Shown: in pieces, positions 5,627 to 9,241 of the stretch | How the letters are laid out: each line of letters opens with the position of its first letter | Numbering within the stretch: the stretch's first letter is position 1 | Source of the DNA: Candidatus Bathyarchaeota archaeon | Lineage (GTDB): Archaea; Thermoproteota; Bathyarchaeia; TCS64 | DNA length: 9,241 nucleotides | Direction: 5' to 3' | Assembly: GCA_013329615.1 (NCBI GenBank) | Contig: DUKA01000136.1 | Coordinates: 1-9,241 of the forward strand | Translations under genes and position numbers: made by a program | The notes under the pieces: model-generated | What the model saw: the letters and a program-made list of their open reading frames with translations, nothing else | Database searches by the model: none | Told to the model about the DNA's origin: nothing

Positions 5627-6244
5627 ATGAGGCGAAAAACCCCTGTAAAACGGGTGCATGACAAGGTTTTATCCAAGAATGATGTACCGATAGGTGTGCA
5701 ACAAGTAAAAGCCGTCTATGCGGGACACAGAATCGTCGTCCCTACGCAGAGCGAGGCGGACAGCCTCCAACAAGACGGCTACGGACAGAAACAAAACAGA
5801 GAACTAACCCTCACTCCAAGCGAGGCACTCTACCTCGTCGAGAAGGAACGCCTCGCAGTAATAGACGAGGACGAGAAAAAGATACTATCGTTTCAAGAGA
5901 TACTGAACAGGGAACTGGCCAAGGACGACCTGCTCTGGACGAAGTACATCATATATAGGGACATCAGAGGTAGGGGATTCGTGGCAAAAACGTCGACAGA
6001 CAAGGGCACAACCTTTCTCGTCTATGAACGAGGAACGTATTCGAAGAAACCGCCGTGTTATGAGATACACACGATTTACGAGGGGATGAATGAAACAATC
6101 GGCGACCTCGAACAGGTCCTGCAATCAACCAAGAAAACGGACAGGTCGTTAAAAATAGCCGTTATAGATAGGCGCGGAGAGGTTGTCTATTACAGCCTCG
6201 ATAAAGGGGATCTTAACACACTGGCGTTAGATGCAATCGAGTAG
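5627..6244 (+). CDS. endA: tRNA-splicing endonuclease (EndA family), probable structural subunit
   Basis: Subunit of the tRNA-intron endonuclease that cuts bulge-helix-bulge sites in precursor tRNA. The 205 residues have the family architecture. An N-terminal domain (about 28-95) contains the LTPSEALYLVEKERLAVID stretch. The nuclease-fold C-terminal domain starts at KYIIYRDIRGRGFVAK (106-121), continues with FLVYERG (130-136) and ends with KIAVIDRRGEVVYYSL (176-191). The catalytic triad of archaeal EndA is Tyr-His-Lys. Here the Tyr is kept (Tyr133). The His of the usual HSxY motif falls on Pro142 in KPPCYEIH, and the Lys 31 residues later falls on Arg173. This points to a non-catalytic beta subunit of an (alpha-beta)2 enzyme, with the catalytic subunit encoded elsewhere. 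The family call is firm; the subunit role is inferred. ATG 5627 follows purine-rich AAGGGTAGGG. The 3' end overlaps convergent hisS by 18 bases. Confidence 0.85.
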   Translation: MRRKTPVKRVHDKVLSKNDVPIGVQQVKAVYAGHRIVVPTQSEADSLQQDGYGQKQNRELTLTPSEALYLVEKERLAVIDEDEKKILSFQEILNRELAKDDLLWTKYIIYRDIRGRGFVAKTSTDKGTTFLVYERGTYSKKPPCYEIHTIYEGMNETIGDLEQVLQSTKKTDRSLKIAVIDRRGEVVYYSLDKGDLNTLALDAIE

Positions 6245-7513
6245 TTTACCGCGCTCGATCTTGGTCTGCTCCCCAGTTTCCATGTCCCTGATGGCCAGAG
6301 ACCCCTCAGCTAGCTCCCTCTCACCAACTATGACCACCTTGCGAACATGCTTCTTATCCGCATATTCGAGTTGCTTGGAGAAACGTCTGCCCATTAGGTC
6401 AAGTATCGTCGAATGACCGGCGGAGCGCAGTTCTTGAGCCACTTTAATAGCTTCACCTTTCACGCTTTCGGACACGGGAGCAACCAAGACGTCAACGCCG
6501 AGGGCTATTTTGTCGAATCCGCCCTTCATCTCTAGAAGTGGTACGAGGCGTTCGATGCCGAATGAGATGCCTGTCGCGGGGGTTGTGTTACCCCCAAATA
6601 TGTTGATGATCTCATCGTAACGTCCGCCTCCAGCGATACTCCCGTAGTCTTCGTAACCCTTTGCGGATACCTCGAAGACGGGACCCGTGTAATAGTCTAG
6701 ACCTCGGGCAAGGCTCAGTTCAACTACAATGTATTCTGCATATCCGAAGGACTTGGCATATGTGATCATGTCTCTAAGCGCTTTGCACCCTTTCAGTCCC
6801 TCAGAAGAGTCTTTCAGTCTCTTCTCAGCCTGGGTCAAGACATGTTCGGGTTCACCGGTTAGGGATAGCGCGTCGAGAAGCTTGTCAGCCTCGTCTTGGC
6901 CGATGGACAGTCTTCTCAGTTCTTCGATTACACCTTCGCGTCCTATCTTGAGCAGTTTGTCGACTGCACGGATCGCCTCTAGGACGCGTTCCATGGGGAC
7001 ACCTGCCCTTAGGATGAATTCTTCCAGTATTCTTCTATCGTTGAGTTGTATCCAGAAGCCCTCGAACCCCATCTTCTTGAGGCAGTCTACGGCGGCTGAG
7101 AGGACTTCGGCGTCGGCGATAACGTCGCTTACACCTACCGTGTCGGCGTCTGCTTGCCAGAATTCCCTGAACCGTTTCTCGCTAGGGTTCTCATACCTCC
7201 AGACCGCGCCCGTCGCATATCTCTTGAAGGGCATCTGGAGCTCGCGATGCGTCGCCACCACTCGCGCGAGGCTCGTCGTCAAGTCAAAGCGGAGACCAAG
7301 CTCCCTGTCAGCTTTGTCCTTGAAGTAGTAGATCTGATTGACTACATCCTCACCGCTCTTCATCTTGAGGAGCTCCCAGCTCTCGAAGGCGGGGGTGCCG
7401 AGGGGCTCGAAGCCGTACGCCTCGTATACCTCGCATATCCTCTCAAGAACCCAGTTCCGCTTATACATCTCGTCGGGGAGGAAGTCCCGGGTACCACGTG
7501 GTGGCTGGTACAT
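6227..7513 (-). CDS. hisS: Histidyl-tRNA synthetase
   Basis: Class II aminoacyl-tRNA synthetase that charges tRNA-His; cytoplasmic homodimer. The 428 residues are full length. The N-terminus PRGTRDFLP (5-13) is the HisRS signature and supports ATG 7513. Motif 2 is at WRYENPSEKRFREFWQAD (105-122) with Arg106. An insertion domain lies around 170-255. The histidine-specific motifs are LARGLDYYTGPVFE (268-281, catalytic Arg270) and SIAGGGRYDE (292-301). Motif 3 is TGISFGIERL (314-323). The anticodon-binding domain runs from DVLVAP (341-346) to the end, including VRKVVIVGERELAEG (390-404). No obvious HisZ-like loss of key residues is seen. It lies 47 bases after the 2TM gene on the same strand, with a T5 stretch between them. 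Its 3' end overlaps the convergent splicing-endonuclease gene by 18 bases. Confidence 0.97.
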   Translation of the reverse strand: MYQPPRGTRDFLPDEMYKRNWVLERICEVYEAYGFEPLGTPAFESWELLKMKSGEDVVNQIYYFKDKADRELGLRFDLTTSLARVVATHRELQMPFKRYATGAVWRYENPSEKRFREFWQADADTVGVSDVIADAEVLSAAVDCLKKMGFEGFWIQLNDRRILEEFILRAGVPMERVLEAIRAVDKLLKIGREGVIEELRRLSIGQDEADKLLDALSLTGEPEHVLTQAEKRLKDSSEGLKGCKALRDMITYAKSFGYAEYIVVELSLARGLDYYTGPVFEVSAKGYEDYGSIAGGGRYDEIINIFGGNTTPATGISFGIERLVPLLEMKGGFDKIALGVDVLVAPVSESVKGEAIKVAQELRSAGHSTILDLMGRRFSKQLEYADKKHVRKVVIVGERELAEGSLAIRDMETGEQTKIERGKLLDCI

Positions 7514-7560
7514 TTAGACCGAGCCTATATCGAAGTGATGACCTGAAAAAGGTTCCGCGT

Positions 7561-8040
7561 TCACTTACCGCCTACAAACTTCTCTATCTTATCGACTGCG
7601 ACATTTGTGCGGTCTTCGAGCTGCTTGTTAAGGGCATCTAGCTCCTGGAGGGTCATGTGCTGCTGGTTGCTTCGTGCCCAATCGGTAATGTTCTCCCACT
7701 GCGCACAGTAGGTCCTATAGACTACTTGGATCTGTGTGAGATCACCCACGGTCTGCTGGATCTTTAGCTGTGGCTTGTAGTAGAATAGCCCAACGAAACT
7801 CGCGACTCCTATTCCCCCGAAGGCTACGGAGTAGAGGTCGAGACTTCTCGTCCAACTATAGTAGATGGAGTAGAGGAGCATCAACACCCCGACGGCGACC
7901 ACGATGATATTCACGTATAGATTGACTTTGAAGGCGTTCTCGGCGTGTTCATGTGTTCTGAAGAACAGTTCGTCGATGCGCTTCCAGTATTGTTCGCCAT
8001 CTTGGGGTCTGCTTGGTATGGACTTCGGGGTCTTCTCCAA
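7561..8040 (-). CDS. Two-TM membrane protein of unknown function
   Basis: A 159-residue protein I cannot assign to a named family. The first 38 residues are polar and include ELFFRTHEHAENAFKVN (24-40). Two hydrophobic helices follow at about 41-61 (VNIIVVAVGVLMLLYSIYYS) and 69-88 (LYSVAFGGIGVASFVGLFYY), joined by a short polar turn. The rest (89-159) is polar and helix-rich, with a likely coiled coil near LQELDALNKQLEDRTNVAVD. The short loop predicts a hairpin with both tails on the same side, presumably cytoplasmic. The layout recalls two-TM modules such as the TRADD-N-associated membrane domain, but I cannot verify homology. The start is TTG 8040, the first possible codon after an in-frame stop at 8047-8049; later in-frame start codons would remove the N-terminus or break TM1. 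No Shine-Dalgarno is seen. It lies between secY and hisS on the same strand. Confidence 0.78.
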   Translation of the reverse strand: MEKTPKSIPSRPQDGEQYWKRIDELFFRTHEHAENAFKVNLYVNIIVVAVGVLMLLYSIYYSWTRSLDLYSVAFGGIGVASFVGLFYYKPQLKIQQTVGDLTQIQVVYRTYCAQWENITDWARSNQQHMTLQELDALNKQLEDRTNVAVDKIEKFVGGK

Positions 8041-8129
8041 CGGGGTTCAATGACTAGTAGCTGGGCTCGGATAGTTAATGGTTATGTTGGTTCGGCGTCT
8101 TTTCAAGCTTCGTTGTCAGGGTTTTTGCT

Positions 8130-8140
8130 TTATAATTAAT
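8130..8140 (-). promoter_or_regulatory. Possible TATA box upstream of the 2TM gene and hisS
   Basis: The minus strand reads through an AT-only stretch ending in TTATAAAG, about 94 bases before the TTG of the 2TM gene. It would give a leader of about 65-70 bases. A weaker TTAACTAT near 8071-8077 sits at leaderless distance and is an alternative. Confidence 0.3.
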
Positions 8141-8170
8141 ATAGTTGTGAAAGTATAGAAAAGAAGTGCT

Positions 8171-8195
8171 CCGGGGGCTAAGAAAACGTCCCCGG
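8171..8195 (-). terminator. GC-rich hairpin after secY
   Basis: Inverted arms CCGGGG (8171-8176) and CCCCGG (8190-8195) surround a 13-base loop, beginning four bases after the secY stop. On the minus strand they are followed by a T-rich stretch (CTTCTTTTCT, about 8157-8166). This resembles a hairpin terminator or 3'-end stabiliser for the secY transcript and is the strongest hairpin I see in the window. Confidence 0.5.
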
Positions 8196-8198
8196 GTT

Positions 8199-9241
8199 TT
8201 ACTCTAGTGCGCCGCGTAGGAAGGGGTATAGGTCCGCTACCTGCTCCTGCACCATGGTCTGATAGTACTGGTACAGTATGCTGACTGCGAGCAGTGCGCC
8301 CATTCCGCTTCCGAAGACTCCGAAGAAGTCGGAGAAGGCTGCGAGTGCACCGACTATGGCGCCGCCTATTATCGTGATAGTTGGGATGTAGCGGTTTAGC
8401 AACGTGACTATTGGTTGCTTGTTCCTGCGGAATCCGGAGATCTGCATGCCCGAGTCGAGGAGTTGGTTTGCCATGTCCTCGGCTCCGAGTCCACCGATCT
8501 CGAGCCACGTGACGCTGAAGATTACGCAGAACACTATAACGATCACGGCGTAGATGAGTGCCTGTATCGGCGAATTCAGGACGTTCTGTAGTGTTCCCGG
8601 TGCGGTTATGTAGTAGACGAGTCCACCCGTGGCTTGTATTGAGCCCGTTGAGGTGTACTGGAATGTGCCAAGCCAGTTCAGCCAGTTGTTGTCGTTGGCT
8701 AGGTTCCATCTGCTCCAGACGAATTGTCCTATCATCTGAAAGTTGGCGAATAGGGCATAGGCGAGTATCACGGGGATGTTGGATACGTAGAGTAGTTTGA
8801 TTGGCATGCGTCCGCGATAGCCGCGGTACATGCTGTGGCTGATGGGTAGCTCGACGCGCATGCCCTCAACGTATATTACGAAGAGGAAGACGAGGAGAGT
8901 CGTGAAGAAGCCTATCATGTCGGGTGCGCCGTTCGACCTGTAGAACCATTCCAGAGCTGGGAGCCCTGAGAGTATTCCCTGGAAGAAGGCGACGATAGCA
9001 CCATATGCACGACCATCATAGTTGATGAAGCTGAAGCTCATCCACCAGATGTTTGCCGTGATTCCGCCGACGATGAAGAGGCTGATTCCGCTGCCAATGC
9101 CCCAGCCCTTCTGGACTAGTTCGTCGAGAAGCATGATTATTATGCCCGCGACGAGCAACTGGCCGAAGATGAGTAGAGATTTTACTAGTGTGGCTTCTCC
9201 GTATTGACCGCTTATGATGTATAAGGCGGCCTGTATTATGA
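8199..9241 (-). CDS. secY: Protein translocase subunit SecY (5' end off the window)
   Basis: Channel subunit of the SecYEG/Sec61 translocon in the cytoplasmic membrane. The frame is open to the window edge; 346 residues are visible and, judged from archaeal SecY of about 430-490 residues, some 100-140 N-terminal residues are missing. Visible landmarks include LYIISGQYGEA (6-16), MLLDELVQKGWGIGSGISLF (36-55), FVIYVEGMRVELPISH (119-134), the cytosolic loop YRGRMPIKLLYVSNIPVIL (139-157), WLEIGGLGAEDMANQL (245-260) and the final IVTLLNRYIPTITIIGG segment with the QEQVADLYPFLRGALE tail. The extended loop with GGLVYYITAPGTLQ (205-218) is like TACK archaeal SecY. A hairpin follows the stop. The gene downstream is not adenylate kinase, which often follows secY in archaea, but a 2TM protein and hisS. 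Confidence 0.97.
   Translation of the reverse strand, partial: IIQAALYIISGQYGEATLVKSLLIFGQLLVAGIIIMLLDELVQKGWGIGSGISLFIVGGITANIWWMSFSFINYDGRAYGAIVAFFQGILSGLPALEWFYRSNGAPDMIGFFTTLLVFLFVIYVEGMRVELPISHSMYRGYRGRMPIKLLYVSNIPVILAYALFANFQMIGQFVWSRWNLANDNNWLNWLGTFQYTSTGSIQATGGLVYYITAPGTLQNVLNSPIQALIYAVIVIVFCVIFSVTWLEIGGLGAEDMANQLLDSGMQISGFRRNKQPIVTLLNRYIPTITIIGGAIVGALAAFSDFFGVFGSGMGALLAVSILYQYYQTMVQEQVADLYPFLRGALE

Noticed and set aside
6729..7328. Long Ser/Arg-rich plus-strand frame inside hisS
   Set aside because: It is the antisense shadow of a full-length, motif-complete histidyl-tRNA synthetase.
7535..7545. GTGATGA followed by CTGA, resembling C and D boxes of a guide RNA
   Set aside because: The two boxes are adjacent, with no room for a guide, and no second pair lies at the expected 40-60 bases.
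8116..8709. 197-codon minus-strand frame rich in Arg/His overlapping secY
   Set aside because: It is an out-of-frame shadow of secY on the same strand, with no motif and an implausible composition.
1..9241. CRISPR array, insertion sequence, integrase, toxin-antitoxin or defence cluster
   Set aside because: No regularly spaced repeats, transposase, terminal repeats or defence-type protein was found on either strand.

Overview
The window looks like chromosomal DNA from an archaeon, most likely from the Thermoproteota/TACK side (a Bathyarchaeia- or Caldarchaeales-like lineage would fit; the exact lineage cannot be fixed by eye). The evidence is an archaeal SecY, a NucS/EndoMS mismatch endonuclease, an archaeal tRNA-splicing endonuclease subunit, an SDR-type threonine dehydrogenase paired with KBL, oligo-T terminators, weak Shine-Dalgarno sites and several TTG starts. 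I see no mobile element, CRISPR array, tRNA or rRNA gene. Coding density is high and nearly all genes are housekeeping or catabolic.

Layout. Bases 1-3069 form an amino-acid catabolism block. It holds the 3' part of a glyoxylate/hydroxypyruvate reductase (+), then L-threonine 3-dehydrogenase (-), then, divergent from it across a 103-bp spacer, glycine C-acetyltransferase/KBL (+). The last two are the consecutive enzymes that turn threonine into glycine and acetyl-CoA. The reductase could act further along, on glyoxylate or hydroxypyruvate, but that link is inference. KBL is followed by a nine-T terminator.

Bases 3124-4633 (-) are a two-gene operon: a metallo-beta-lactamase-fold hydrolase followed, four bases later, by nucS with a TTG start. 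Bases 4634-4913 hold no convincing gene, but carry repeated GGATCG/CGATCC elements and oligo-T runs that could belong to a small RNA or a leader. Bases 4914-5087 (-) encode a 57-residue C2H2 zinc-finger protein with a good Shine-Dalgarno and a TTG start.

Bases 5211-6244 (+) hold an unrecognised 118-residue protein with one CPDC knuckle, and a tRNA-splicing endonuclease family protein whose catalytic His and Lys positions read Pro and Arg, suggesting a structural subunit. Its 3' end overlaps the convergent hisS by 18 bases. Bases 6227-9241 (-) run, in transcription order, secY (5' part off the window), a two-TM protein of unknown function and hisS. A GC-rich hairpin after secY probably separates its transcript from the next genes.

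I found no clear new multi-gene system. The items most worth a second look are the catalytically altered splicing-endonuclease subunit, the overlooked zinc-finger gene, the hydrolase-nucS coupling, the repeat-bearing gap upstream of that operon, and the 2TM protein between secY and hisS.
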